From: a bacterium
Lineage (GTDB): Bacteria > UBP15 > UBA6099
Assembly (NCBI GenBank): GCA_029573925.1
Contig: JAKQBV010000036.1
Location: 1 to 18,611 of the forward strand
Direction of reading: 5' to 3'
Length of the DNA: 18,611 nucleotides
Shown: positions 5,993 to 15,900 of the stretch, in pieces
How positions within the stretch are numbered: the first letter of the stretch is position 1
Layout: each line of letters begins with the position of its first letter
Notes under the pieces: model-generated
What the model saw: only the letters and a program-made list of their open reading frames with translations
Database searches by the model: none
What the model was told of the DNA's origin: nothing
Made by a program: the position numbers and the translations under genes

Positions 5993-7108
5993 TTATTTTT
6001 CAATCGCTTTTTCGATTATTCCGCCACCCGCCACCATGTCCCCGTCGTAAAGAACCACGCTTTGTCCGGGGGCTATTCCGTCGACGGGATTTTCGAATAT
6101 TATGGAATGCAAGCGTCGTCCCGCCGCTTCTTCTTGGCCACAGCGATATATCCCTATATATTCTGCTTTCACAGGTTTTGACTTATGCCTGACCACCGCG
6201 TCGTAAAAAGCTCCTAGGCGAGGTTCGCCAAACTGAAAAACGGCTTCGGCGAACGCCAGCCCCGACGCCGCAAGCTCGCTTCTCGGCCCTGCGATTATCG
6301 CGTTTTCAGACCCTAGAATTTTTAGCACGTACAATGGTTCGGCGGCGCTCACGCCCATCCCCCGCCTCTGTCCCACAGTGTAGTTGACTATTCCTGTGTG
6401 TCTGCCTATTTCTTTTCCGGAAACATCGAAAATTGGGCCGGGAGCAAATCCCCCGGGCTGCGCGCGCTCTATCACCTGTTCATACGCCCCGTCCCCGGCG
6501 AAGCAAATATCTTGGCTTTCCTCTCTTTCGGCGGATGGGAGACCCGCCCGGACGGCGATCCGGCGCACTTCCTCTTTTTTCAGTTCTCCAAGAGGAAAAA
6601 GGATTGATTCGAGCGCGGGGGAGTCCAGCATGTAAAGGAAGTACGACTGATCTTTGAGCCTGTCCGCGCCCCTGCGCAACCGCCACCTGTCGCCGTCGCG
6701 TTCCCGCCGCGCGTAATGCCCTGTCGCGAGGCAATCGAAACCGAGACCTTTGATGTCCTTTAGCAGCGCGTCGAACTTTACTGCTCTGTTGCACTCGACG
6801 CACGGGTTCGGAGTGCGGCCCGCAAGGTATGATTCGACGAATGGGACGATAACCGAGTTTCTGAACGCTTCTTTGAAATCAAGACAGAAGAAATCGGCTC
6901 CGATGATGTCGCACACCGCGCGGGCTGCCAATGACGATTCCTCTGAACAACACGCGCCGGGAGCCGCGCCGCCGCCTTCCGCCGCGTCGAACAAACTCAT
7001 GTGGAACCCGGCCACTTCAAAGCCGCGCTCTTTCAATAGCAAGGCCGCCACGGAGCTATCCACTCCGCCGCTCATCGCCACAGCGACTTTTTTGCCCTTG
7101 CCGTCCAT
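5993..7108 (-). CDS. mnmA: tRNA-specific 2-thiouridylase MnmA
   Basis: MnmA adds sulfur to C2 of the wobble uridine in tRNAs for Lys, Glu and Gln, using ATP to adenylate the base and a persulfide as sulfur donor. The 371-residue form has the PP-loop SGGVDSS at 13-19 and the catalytic pair Cys106 (in NPCVECN) and Cys202 (in SQDICF). It also has ATGHYARR near 128 and NYTVGQRRGMG near 242, all as in the family. I chose the ATG at 7108, with a purine-rich site (AAAGG) upstream. The ATG at 7138 adds 10 residues, lacks a ribosome site and coincides with the likely transcription start. It heads a two-gene unit with the exported protein downstream and is divergent from the sigma-28 gene. Confidence 0.96.
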   Translation of the reverse strand: MDGKGKKVAVAMSGGVDSSVAALLLKERGFEVAGFHMSLFDAAEGGGAAPGACCSEESSLAARAVCDIIGADFFCLDFKEAFRNSVIVPFVESYLAGRTPNPCVECNRAVKFDALLKDIKGLGFDCLATGHYARRERDGDRWRLRRGADRLKDQSYFLYMLDSPALESILFPLGELKKEEVRRIAVRAGLPSAEREESQDICFAGDGAYEQVIERAQPGGFAPGPIFDVSGKEIGRHTGIVNYTVGQRRGMGVSAAEPLYVLKILGSENAIIAGPRSELAASGLAFAEAVFQFGEPRLGAFYDAVVRHKSKPVKAEYIGIYRCGQEEAAGRRLHSIIFENPVDGIAPGQSVVLYDGDMVAGGGIIEKAIEK

Positions 7109-7137
7109 AAAACGCCTTTCCCGCGCGCGGCGCGACA

Positions 7138-7150
7138 TAACATGATTCTA
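7138..7150 (-). promoter_or_regulatory. Possible -10 region of mnmA
   Basis: TAGAAT at 7150-7145 on the minus strand is a fair -10 box, about 37 bases before the chosen ATG. The -35 region is poor (TTTAGC at 17 bases spacing), so this is a weak call. Confidence 0.35.
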
Positions 7151-7169
7151 ACTATTTTTCTCGCCGGGC

Positions 7170-7197
7170 TAAAGTTTCATCGAAAAACTGCCGATAA
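7170..7197 (+). promoter_or_regulatory. sigma-28 (FliA/SigD) flagellar-type promoter
   Basis: TAAAGTTT (7170-7177) and GCCGATAA (7190-7197) both match the sigma-28 consensus at all eight positions. The spacer is 12 bases, one more than the usual 11. Transcription should start near 7204 and the next gene starts at 7272. The match implies a flagellar regulon in this organism and places the small downstream gene in its late class. Confidence 0.8.
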
Positions 7198-7222
7198 AAC
7201 ACATAACAGAGAAGAGTTAATT

Positions 7223-7249
7223 CGCCGGGAAAACCATAAAAATCCGGCG
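7223..7249 (+). other. Inverted repeat in the leader of the sigma-28 gene
   Basis: CGCCGG (7223-7228) can pair with CCGGCG (7244-7249) around a 15-base A-rich loop. It ends a few bases before the purine-rich ribosome binding region (AAAGGAAAGAAGG) of the gene at 7272, so it could affect translation. Nothing shows that it does. Confidence 0.35.
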
Positions 7250-7271
7250 CAAAGGAAAGAAGGCGATTGAC

Positions 7272-7454
7272 ATGTCGGTAGAACCGGCGGGAATGACCAG
7301 TTTGAACATGGTGTTGAACAAATCTTTTTCAAGCCAAGGCGAGGCGCTAATTCAGTTGCTTTCGGCGTTCAACAAAGCGGTGCGCGCACAGGCCGAGCCT
7401 CTGGCGAACATCGCGGATGTAAGCGAAAGCGGCGGCATTGATGTGAAGGCGTAA
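7272..7454 (+). CDS. Small YjfB-like putative motility protein
   Basis: A 60-residue protein with no signal peptide or membrane segment. The central stretch SSQGEALIQLLSAFNKAV resembles the core of the YjfB family (PF14070, 'putative motility protein'), small proteins of flagellated bacteria that share an x-Q-G-x-A-L-x-x-L pattern. The ATG at 7272 has GAAGG about 9 bases upstream. A near-perfect sigma-28 promoter lies about 70 bases before it and an intrinsic terminator 33 bases after it. It is thus a complete single-gene flagellar-class unit and the only plus-strand gene in the window. Function within the family is unknown. The promoter is stronger evidence than the protein similarity. Confidence 0.7.
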   Translation: MSVEPAGMTSLNMVLNKSFSSQGEALIQLLSAFNKAVRAQAEPLANIADVSESGGIDVKA

Positions 7455-7486
7455 CGGTCAACCGAGCGCCATAATATCATATTAAA

Positions 7487-7510
7487 AAAACCGGGCGTAA
7501 GCTCGGTTTT
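7487..7510. terminator. Two-way intrinsic terminator between convergent genes
   Basis: AAAACCGGGC (7487-7496) pairs with GCTCGGTTTT (7501-7510), with one G-T wobble and loop GTAA. T runs follow on both strands, the longer on the minus strand. It ends the plus-strand YjfB-like gene (stop at 7454) and the minus-strand giant-protein operon (last stop at 7547). Confidence 0.88.
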
Positions 7511-7546
7511 GCATTTTAAACAGCCTATATATGAGATTGCATAAGT

Positions 7547-8026
7547 CTATGGTTTTTGAAGAAGGGCGTCCGTCCGGGGACTTATCCAGTCGCCGGGAAC
7601 CAAACGGAAAAGAAGGAAGAAAACTCTAGTTACAGTGTCCGCATCGGAGAACGAGGACACGGCGGCTGTAATCCCGCCGGGCATTTTTTCGGGGAGCGCG
7701 GCGCAGGCGTTTTCGCCTTCTTCAAAGCCGACGCACAGCAAGATCGCCTGCATAGGCTCCTGCTGAGCGGGCCTGCCGACCGCGCACAGGCAGCCGGGAA
7801 GAGCTTCAGAGTACGAGTCCAGCCAGAGCCTGACGTCGTCCAGCTTAGCATCAGCCGAAGGCGGTTCCGCGCCCATAATAAGAACCACCCTTCTGCCTAC
7901 GTTGTTCTGATTTGCAGAGTAATAAAAGCCGAAAGCGGCGATTGCGGCGGCAGAGGCCAATGTGAGAATAACGCATAAATACCACACTAGGCTGTTTGCG
8001 GAACCCGTTTTTTTTGCTTCAGCCAC
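7547..8026 (-). CDS. Small single-pass membrane protein of unknown function
   Basis: A 159-residue protein I do not recognise. After a short basic start there is one membrane segment (about residues 13-36), then a soluble domain of about 120 residues. This holds a VVLIMGA beta strand, three cysteines (Cys79, Cys81, Cys97 approximately) and a C-terminal FFLLFRLVPGDWISP. The likely topology is an N-terminal anchor with the soluble part outside the inner membrane. The start is a GTG at 8026 directly behind a strong GGAGGAGG site. It begins 56 bases after the PorV-like gene and is the last gene before the terminator, so it probably belongs to the export or anchoring unit of the giant protein. Confidence 0.75.
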   Translation of the reverse strand: MAEAKKTGSANSLVWYLCVILTLASAAAIAAFGFYYSANQNNVGRRVVLIMGAEPPSADAKLDDVRLWLDSYSEALPGCLCAVGRPAQQEPMQAILLCVGFEEGENACAALPEKMPGGITAAVSSFSDADTVTRVFFLLFRLVPGDWISPRTDALLQKP

Positions 8027-8082
8027 AAAACCTCCTCCGGGCGGCGTGGCCCGGAACTGTCCGCGTCTATGAGAAATGCGCG

Positions 8083-9546
8083 CTATCTAGGCTCCAACCT
8101 GAACGAGCCTTCGCCGATGCGACCGTCTCTTCTCGACTGCTCCTCGCGGTACATCCTCGCTTCCGGGGGTTCGGGTTCGCCCAGAAGGTCGTCCAGCCCC
8201 GGAAGTTCGACGCGGCGGCCATCTCCCCCGCCGACAGGCTGAAGTTTCATGTCGCTTTCGGAAGCGGCGGGAACTTCAGGTTTGGAAAGCAAAGTAGGAA
8301 GCGTTGCGACCGGTTCCTGTTTCGTCTCCGGCTGAGCCGCCGGTTCAGGCGTGGAAATCGTCCCTCGTTTCGGCACGCTCTTTGCGGCGGTCTCTTCCGC
8401 CGCCGGGGCGGGTTCCGTCGCCGCCGGTTTTTCTTCGTCGTCTTTTTTGCCGCGACCGCGTTTGGGCGGTTCGTCTTCGGCGGGCGCGGAAGCGCTCTCC
8501 GTCGCGGGGGCCGCCGCTTCTTCTGCTGCGTCTCCGGTTTTCTTTGCTCTTTCAGGCCTTGACGGAGTCGTCCTCGGCTGTTCGGACTCCGTAGTCGCAG
8601 TCGCTTGAGCCTCCTGCCCCTTCTTTTCCGGGGCCTTCTTTCGAGGTTCTACGTAGTAGCCAACCGTCAATCTGTTTTCGTCTCCCGAATCGTCGTTTCT
8701 ATTGAAAGAATAGTCGAGATGGAACTTGTCGAAGCGGACGCCGAGTCCGGCGGAAAGGCCGTCTTCGTTGCCCCCCAAGCGGGCGGTCAGGTTTTCAGCG
8801 AAGCGGTATTCCGCCCCTATGGACGCCACGGATTCGTTTAGGTATTCGGTTTCGTAAGACACGGCGATAAGGAGTTTGGGTTCCTGAGGAACTACGATTG
8901 AAGCGCCAACGCGGACATTGAACGGAATTGTGTCGGAGCCAATATCCATGTCGCCGACATTCTGAAGAACAAGCCCGGCGCGAATGTAATCGTTATATTG
9001 ATAAAGCGCGGCGAGGTCTAGACCGAAGCCGGAGGCGCTAAACCGCGACACCTTCTGCCTCGCGTGTTTAATCGTTCCGCCGAGATACAAATTCTCTTTA
9101 TATTCCTTGCCGTAGGAAATAGAAAAGGCGGTATCGGTTTCTTCGAAGGTTCCGATCGGAACGAGCCGGCCGGTTATGGGATCGAACTCGGTCTCTATAC
9201 CGCCGCTGATGGAAGAGTAAACCAAGTTGAGGGCGGCGACGCCTCCGTAGGCGGGAGCCGCGAAGGAAAGCGTCTGGGTGTTAAGGTCGAAGATGTCGAG
9301 AGTCGACCTCGTGGTGGAGAAAGTGGAGCCGGAAAGCAAAGCCAGCCCGGCTGGGTTCCAATAAGCGGCTCCTATGTCGTCCGCGACAGCGACGAACGCG
9401 TTGCCCATGCCGAAGGAGCGGGCGGTGGAGCCTTCGCGGAAGAAGTCGGTCTGAGCGGTGGCGTCCTGAGCGCGCGCGCCCGCCGCCGCCGCAATAGTGA
9501 CCGCCAGAGCGGCAATTGCCATTCTCGATATCAGTGTCAGTTTCAA
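8083..9546 (-). CDS. PorV/UPF0164-family outer-membrane beta-barrel with long low-complexity tail
   Basis: A 487-residue protein. A signal peptide (residues 1-26, ending Ala-Arg-Ala) precedes the family's N-terminal signature, with ARSFGMGNAFVAVADD at 42-57 and AAYWNPAGLA at 60-69. Alternating strands typical of a 14-strand FadL/PorV-like barrel continue to about residue 300. PorV in the type 9 secretion system carries cargo bearing a C-terminal sorting domain to the surface. UPF0164 relatives occur in spirochaetes and several candidate phyla. Residues about 301-487 are an unusual tail rich in Pro, Glu, Ala and Lys, absent from standard PorV. The start is a TTG at 9546 with AGGTG about 9 bases upstream; an ATG at 9522 is the alternative. 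It lies 56 bases after the giant repeat gene. Confidence 0.88.
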   Translation of the reverse strand: MKLTLISRMAIAALAVTIAAAAGARAQDATAQTDFFREGSTARSFGMGNAFVAVADDIGAAYWNPAGLALLSGSTFSTTRSTLDIFDLNTQTLSFAAPAYGGVAALNLVYSSISGGIETEFDPITGRLVPIGTFEETDTAFSISYGKEYKENLYLGGTIKHARQKVSRFSASGFGLDLAALYQYNDYIRAGLVLQNVGDMDIGSDTIPFNVRVGASIVVPQEPKLLIAVSYETEYLNESVASIGAEYRFAENLTARLGGNEDGLSAGLGVRFDKFHLDYSFNRNDDSGDENRLTVGYYVEPRKKAPEKKGQEAQATATTESEQPRTTPSRPERAKKTGDAAEEAAAPATESASAPAEDEPPKRGRGKKDDEEKPAATEPAPAAEETAAKSVPKRGTISTPEPAAQPETKQEPVATLPTLLSKPEVPAASESDMKLQPVGGGDGRRVELPGLDDLLGEPEPPEARMYREEQSRRDGRIGEGSFRLEPR

Positions 9547-9602
9547 AGTCTTCGCACCTGTTCCCTGTATAGTTGTCCGGGGCCGCGCTCGCGGACTTCC
9601 GG

Positions 9603-9902
9603 TTACGGCTTGAACACCGCCAGTTTACCCGTCTGAGAAGTCACTTGCCCCGCCATGTTGGCGGTCAGCCTGAAAATGTAAATTCCGTTGCCGGGCAAAT
9701 TGCCGTAGAGCGTGCGTCCCGCCCACTCAAAGTAGTTGTATCCGGCGTCGGCCACCAGCACGTCGCGATGTATAAGTTGCCCGGACCTGTTATAAATCTC
9801 CAGAGTCACGACCGCGCCCGCCTCGGAAGACTGGAATGAAATCGTCATGGGTTGCCCGCTCCGGGGGTCGAACACACCGGGACCTGCCAGCACGTCCTTG
9901 AG
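9603..9902 (-). other. C-terminal FlgD-Ig-like / type 9 sorting-like domain
   Basis: The last 100 residues of the giant protein follow the FlgD-Ig pattern: VFDPRSGQ (in place of the usual PNPF motif), TLEIYNRSGQLIHR, then a W-x-G-R turn (FEWAGRTLYGNLPGNGIY), ending GKLAVFKP. Domains of this form end many exported proteins in type 9 and related systems and act as sorting or anchoring signals. The neighbouring PorV-like gene supports that reading. Confidence 0.75.
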
Positions 9903-12900
9903 GGCCGCGCTCCCCTCAACTACCACCGTCCATGTCTGCGTCTGTTCGTTCCCATTCCTGTCTTTGACGGTCAGAGTCGCTTCATAAGAGCCGGCAGTCA
10001 TGCTGACAAATGGCTCCCAACTCACCACGCAGTCGGATAGTTCCAATTCGGAGTCGCACCCGGTCTTGTTCGTCACGCCGTTCACCGTTCCGCCGCCGAC
10101 GGCTTTCACGGCGACTGTTATCGCGTCGGCGTCCGCCAAGTTGATTCCCACCGCATTGTCCCCGGGGTCGTCTAGAACGACGCTGATGACGATAGGGCCG
10201 AGGGCGTCCACATAATCGCCGTCCACGAGCGTCTTACTGTCAAAACGCGCGATTGTGGGCGGCGTCCTGTCGTCGGCTTTGAAAGTGGCGGGGAACGACA
10301 CGCCGTAGTCATACGCGTAATCGGCGAGGTCGGCCCTGACCAGAGCCGAGCCGATGGCGGTCGAAGTTATCTCGGCTGTGATTGCTCCGTCTGCGTCCGT
10401 GGTAGCGGACGCAGGCGAAACGACCGCGCCCGTTAGGCCGGAAACAACGAAATTGACGTCTTCCCCGGCTATCGCGTTGCCGTACTGGTCGACCACAAGC
10501 AACTTAATCACGCCTCTGGTGTGTCCGTCGGCGACGATCTGATATTCGTAGTCATCAGTCGCGGTGCGCGGGTATTCAACCAGATTGTAGGTGGGCGTCC
10601 CTATTGTTTTCTGCTGTTTGCAGGTGTAGCCGGTAGGTTGAGAGGCGTCAACAAATCCGCAGGAAGTGGAAACAGTCACCGCGTTTATAGGCGCGGCGGG
10701 GTTGATTGTCGCCTGAGTCGTTACGTCGTCCGCTCCGGCGGCGGACATTGTTATCGTCGCCGCGCCCGCCTTCGTGTCGTAGTAATAAAAATGAGCGAAA
10801 TATCCGGCGGCAGGTATAGTTATGAAATCAACATCAACGCCGGGAGGATCGGTGGCGTAGAAGAGATGCTGATCGCTGGTGGAGTCCAGATTAACGGTCA
10901 GGTCTGACGCTCTGCCAGTAGCCGGGTTGCCGAACTCATCGAAAACGGAAACGACTATTGCCGGCGTCAACTGTCCGGCCGTGAGAGTCACCGTAGTCCT
11001 GTCGACGGTAATATAGTCTATGCCGGACTGGAAGAATTCCACTTCCTCCGTCGAGGTCCAGTCCCACGCGGGGCCGACGCCCGCCGAGTCGGATAGCGAT
11101 ATCTCCACAGTCTCCGCGCTATTGTCCGTCAACGTCAGAACGACTTGTCCCCCGGAGGCTTTTACAGCCGCTATGTGAGTGTTAATTCCTGAAACTATGC
11201 TGCCGGTGGTCGCTGCGGTGAACTTGGCGGTGTTGTTTCCGTCGCCCACCGCCGTGACGGTAAATATAGGCTCGCTTGAAGTGGCGAGGTTTCCGTTCGC
11301 GTCATGGATTTCTATTTCGACCGAGACGTCGTCGCCCGCCGACTGCGTCGCGTGAGAGACATTGGTTATTACAACCGCCGCAGGCGCTCCGTGCGCGAAC
11401 GTCAGGTTCACCGGAGCCGGGAGTTGCAGCAAAACATTGCTAACGGAAATGCTGATTGTCTCAACCACAGTGTCGGAAACTTCTATGACGATGCGTCCGT
11501 TGTCCGTCTCAATGGTCATTTCGTCAACCGGATTGACTCCGATAGGCGAAAATCTTGTTCCGGTCACAACCGAGGTTATGAGCGCGCTTCCGGTCAGGCT
11601 TATCTTGGGATACTGCGTTCCTGATTCCACTACGTTGCCCGACTCGTCCTGAATTTCTATTGTGACAGTGGCGACATCGTCCGTAGTCACGTTCGCCGGT
11701 TGATGAATGACAACTTTGTACGCGGCGGCATGCTCGACGTCGATAGCGAGATTCGCGGTGTTCGCCGCGTAATTCTGCGGCAGAACGATGTCCGCCGCTT
11801 CCGCGGACAACAGGATTGGAGTCGCCCCGGAAACGACGCTGTCGAAAATATCCACAGAGCCTTCGCCGGCGGCGACTTCTCCGGTCAAGCTCGTGTCCGA
11901 GGCTCCCGAAATGTCGGAAGCGTTGTCCAGCGACGTGTCCGTGATGTCTTTCTGAGAAGGCGGGGAAACGGAGCCGCCCGACATAGTGAAGCGGACTTTC
12001 AGCGCCGCGTGCGGGCCGACTGTTATGATGTTTCCTTTATTGTCCCTGACCGCGATAGACACCGTGCTTGTTGCGGCGGCGAAGAAAGAAGCGTCCGCCG
12101 TCAGTTCGACGTGGTCCGCCCTCGGATACATCGTCACCGTCCCGTAGTCGTGAAGGGTAAGCTCGTCCAGTCCGGCAAGCGGAATCACAGCGGAATCCAC
12201 AAGGTCTATCCACGGGTTGTCGTTGTAATCGACATCCTTGACCTGAACGCTAGCGGTGGTTCCGGGCACTCTGAAATGGTACTCTCCGGGCAGGTTCACC
12301 GGGTCGACCTCAATGAAGGCGGACGGGATGACGCGGGAGCCTGTTGCCGAAAGGAAATAGAAGTTGGTGAGGCTGCCGAGTCCGAGAAGCCCGCCCGAAT
12401 CGACTCCGTTATCGTACTGAAGAGTGAGCTTCACGTTGTTTAGCAGGCGAAGCCCGTTGCGCGTTTCGACAGTCCCGGCGGGAATCGCCGCGATGTCGCC
12501 GTCCTCCAAGCTCCCGCTCGACTTGCCGGTGAGCGTGAGCGAGGTCTGTTTAATCGCGCCGCCGCCCGGTTCGGTGGTTCTCCCGGCGGTCGTCTGGTTT
12601 ATCGTCTGGTATCCCTCTTTCGACACAACCAGTCCTGCGGCTCCCGCAGTGTCGAAGTAATAAGTATTCGCCTCTACGCCGATGTTCTCGTGAACAGGCG
12701 GGAGGCCGCCGTGAGTTAGGGTCGCGTTCGTTATCGGCCTGTCGTATTCGTCGTAAACTTTCACTTTCAGGCCGTACCTAAAAGGATCCCCGCCAGCCAG
12801 AGTGAAAGTGGGTATCGCCTGAGGCCCGGCCGCCGCCGCCGCGACTGTCGTCGCGTCGCAAGCGTCCACGTATCCCGTCTTGCTCAAGTTGGCGTAATAC

Positions 12901-15900
12901 GAGCCGGGAGCGATGCGGATATACCACGCCTCCGTCGCCGCGTCATACGCGGGCGGGTCTATCGGCGCTTCGAGGCCGGAGCATCCCGCCGTGTTGTAAA
13001 GCGTCGCGACATCCCCCGCTTCGATATCCACCGCGTTTCCGAGTTCATCCTGCGCGGCGTTCACCTTTACGGCGAACAACAGTTCGCCGCCGCTGCCGTC
13101 CGTCATTTCCTGAAGCGTCTGAGAGCCGGAGACGTCGACGTTGCCCGCCGACGCTTTTATCGAAGTCACATAGCCGATGAGCGCGGCGGTCACTGCGGAA
13201 GTCTCGCCGTTTGGAACCGCGCAATAGTAGAAACCGTCGGGCGGCGCGTCTTCAAGGCAAGCGATCGCGCCGCCTGCGCCTGACGTCACCGTCGCGCCCG
13301 TCAGAGTGTTGCCGAGTTCGTCTTCAACGGACGCCTTAACAGTGAACCGCAGTTCGTCGCCGGTAGCGTCGCTCATGTCCTGCGCGATTTGGGAGCCGTT
13401 TTCGTCCGCTCCGCCGAGAGTGGCGGCGGTGTGGGTTATGTAACCGTCCAGCGCCGCCGTGACGGCGGACGTTTCGCCGTCGGGAACGGCGCAGAAATAG
13501 CTGCCATCCGGGATTGCGGGTTCTACGCAAGCAACCGCGCCGCCGGCGCCGGATGTCACAGTCGCGCCTGTCAGCGTGGCGCCGAGTTCGTCTTCAAGCG
13601 CGGATAGCATGACCGTGAAGAGAAGCTCGCCGCCCGTGCCGTCGCTCATGTCATGAGAGCGCTGCGGGCCGCTCTCGCTTGCAACAGCCAAGCCTGTCGC
13701 TCCGCCTGTTATGTAGCCTGTTTTCGCCGCCGAAACATCCGATGTTTCTCCGTCCGGAACCGCGCAGAAATAGCTGCCGTCCGCGATTGCGGGTTCGAGG
13801 CAAGCTATCGCGCCGCCTGCGCCGGAAGTCACCGTCGCGCCTGTAAGCGAGTTGCCGAGTTCGTCTTCGAGCGCGGATAGCATGACTGTGAAAAGAAGCT
13901 CGTCGCCCGTGCCGTCGCTCATGTCATGAAGAACCTGAGCGCCGTTCTCGTCCGCAGCGCCGTTGTCAGCCGCGCCGCCTGTGATAAATCCGGTCTTTGC
14001 CGCCGCCAGCGCGGATGTTTCGCCGTTCGGGACAGCGCAATAATAGGCTCCGTCGGGAACTACGTCCTCGACGCAGGCGACCGCGCCGCCCGCTCCGGAT
14101 GTCACCGTCGCTCCGGTGAGCGTGTTGCTGAGTTCATCTTCAAGAATAGTTAGTTTGACCGTGAACAGCATTTCGTCGCCGCTGCCGTCCACAAGGCTCC
14201 GAACTATTTGAGAACCGTTTTCGTCGGCGGGGCCTGCTGTTGCCGCAGTGGTCGTTATGTATCCAGCCGCGGCCGCTTCCACTTCGGAGGACTCCGCATC
14301 GGGAACAGCGCAGTAGTAGAAGCCGTCGGGGACGGCGTCCTCGACACAGGCGACTAGCGCGCCGTCGCCGGACGACACCGTAGCTCCTGTCACCGCTCCG
14401 CCAACCTCGTCTTCAAGCGCGACTTTTACGGTGAACAGCATTTCATCGCCGCTGCCGTCGCTCATGTCCTGAACAAGCTGCGCGCCGCCTTCGTCCGTCG
14501 CGCCCATCGTCGGGGCGGTCCGCGTCACGTGTCCCGCGATTGCCGACGTGACGGCGGATGTTTCGCCGTCGGGAACAGCGCAGAAGTAATTGCCATCGGG
14601 AACAATGTCCTCAACGCAAACGATCGCGCCGCCCGCGCCGGATGTCACCGTCGCGCCGATCAGCGTGTCGCCTACTTCGTTCTGGAGCGGGGATACTTTG
14701 ACTGTGTAAAGAAGCTCGCCGCCTGAGCCGTCGCTCATGTCGTGGTCGAGTTGCGCCCCGCTTTCGTCGGCATTGCCAAGTCCGGCAGATGTTCCTGTCA
14801 CATATCCTGCTATCGACGCCGTTGCGTCGGACGTCTCGCCGTCTGGAACCGCGCAATAGTAACTTCCGTCGGGCGCGGCAGGCTCGACGCATGCCACCGC
14901 TCCGCCGGCGCCGGATGTCACCGTCGCGCCGAGCAGCGCGTTATTCGTTTCATCCTCAAGGACGGAGACAATAACCGTGAACAACAGTTCGTTTCCGGTT
15001 CCGTCGCTCATGTCGTGGTCGCGCTGCGGCCCGCTCTCGCTCGCAACGGCCAACCCCGTCGCTCCGCCTGTTATGTATCCTGATTTCGATGCCGAAACAT
15101 CCGATATCTCGCCGTCGGGAACCGCGCAATAATAGCTGCCGTCGGTGACCGCAGGCTCGACGCACGCCACCGCGCCGCCGGCGCCGGATGTAACCGTCGC
15201 GCCCGTCAGCGGATTTGCAAGCTCGTCCTCAAGCGCCGATATTTTAACTGTGAAAAGCAACTCCGAGCCTGTTCCGGCAGTCATGTCCTGAACAAGCGGC
15301 GCGCCGCTTTCGTCCGCGTTTCCAATATCTCCCGCCGTCGCCGTCACATATCCCGCCAGCGATGCCGTCACGGCCGAAGTTTCTCCGTTCGGCACCGCGC
15401 AATAGTAGCTGCCGTCCGGAACCGAAGGTTCGACGCAGACAATCGCTCCGCCCGCGCCGGATGTCACAGTCGCGCCCGTTATCGGGTTGCCAAGCTCGTC
15501 TTCAAGCATGGAAACTTTCACTGTATACGGAAGCTCTTCGCCCGTTCCGGCGACCATGTTCTGAACAAGTTGCGGGCCGGCCTCGGCGGCTCCGCCGAGC
15601 GTCGGCGCTGTCATCGTCACATATCCGCCCAGAGAACCTTCGGCCGCCGTCGTCTCGCCGTCCGGAACCGCGCAGTAATAGCTGCCGTCCGGAACCGCGT
15701 CCTCTACGCAAGCGACCGCGCCGCCCGCGCCTGACGTAACAGTAGCGCCCGTCAGCGGGTTGCCGAGTTCATCCTCAAGCGTCACTTTCAACGTCAGCAG
15801 AAGCTCGTCGCCGCTGCCGTCGCTCATATCTTGTTCGAGTTGCGCGCCGCTTTCGTCAGCAGCGCCCGCGCTCGCCGCTGTTCCGGTCACATGCCCTGTG

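Noticed and set aside
9547..9602. GC-rich hairpin CCGCG/CGCGG between the giant gene and the PorV-like gene
   Set aside because: Too small and without a T tract to be a terminator. It might affect mRNA processing, but nothing shows it.
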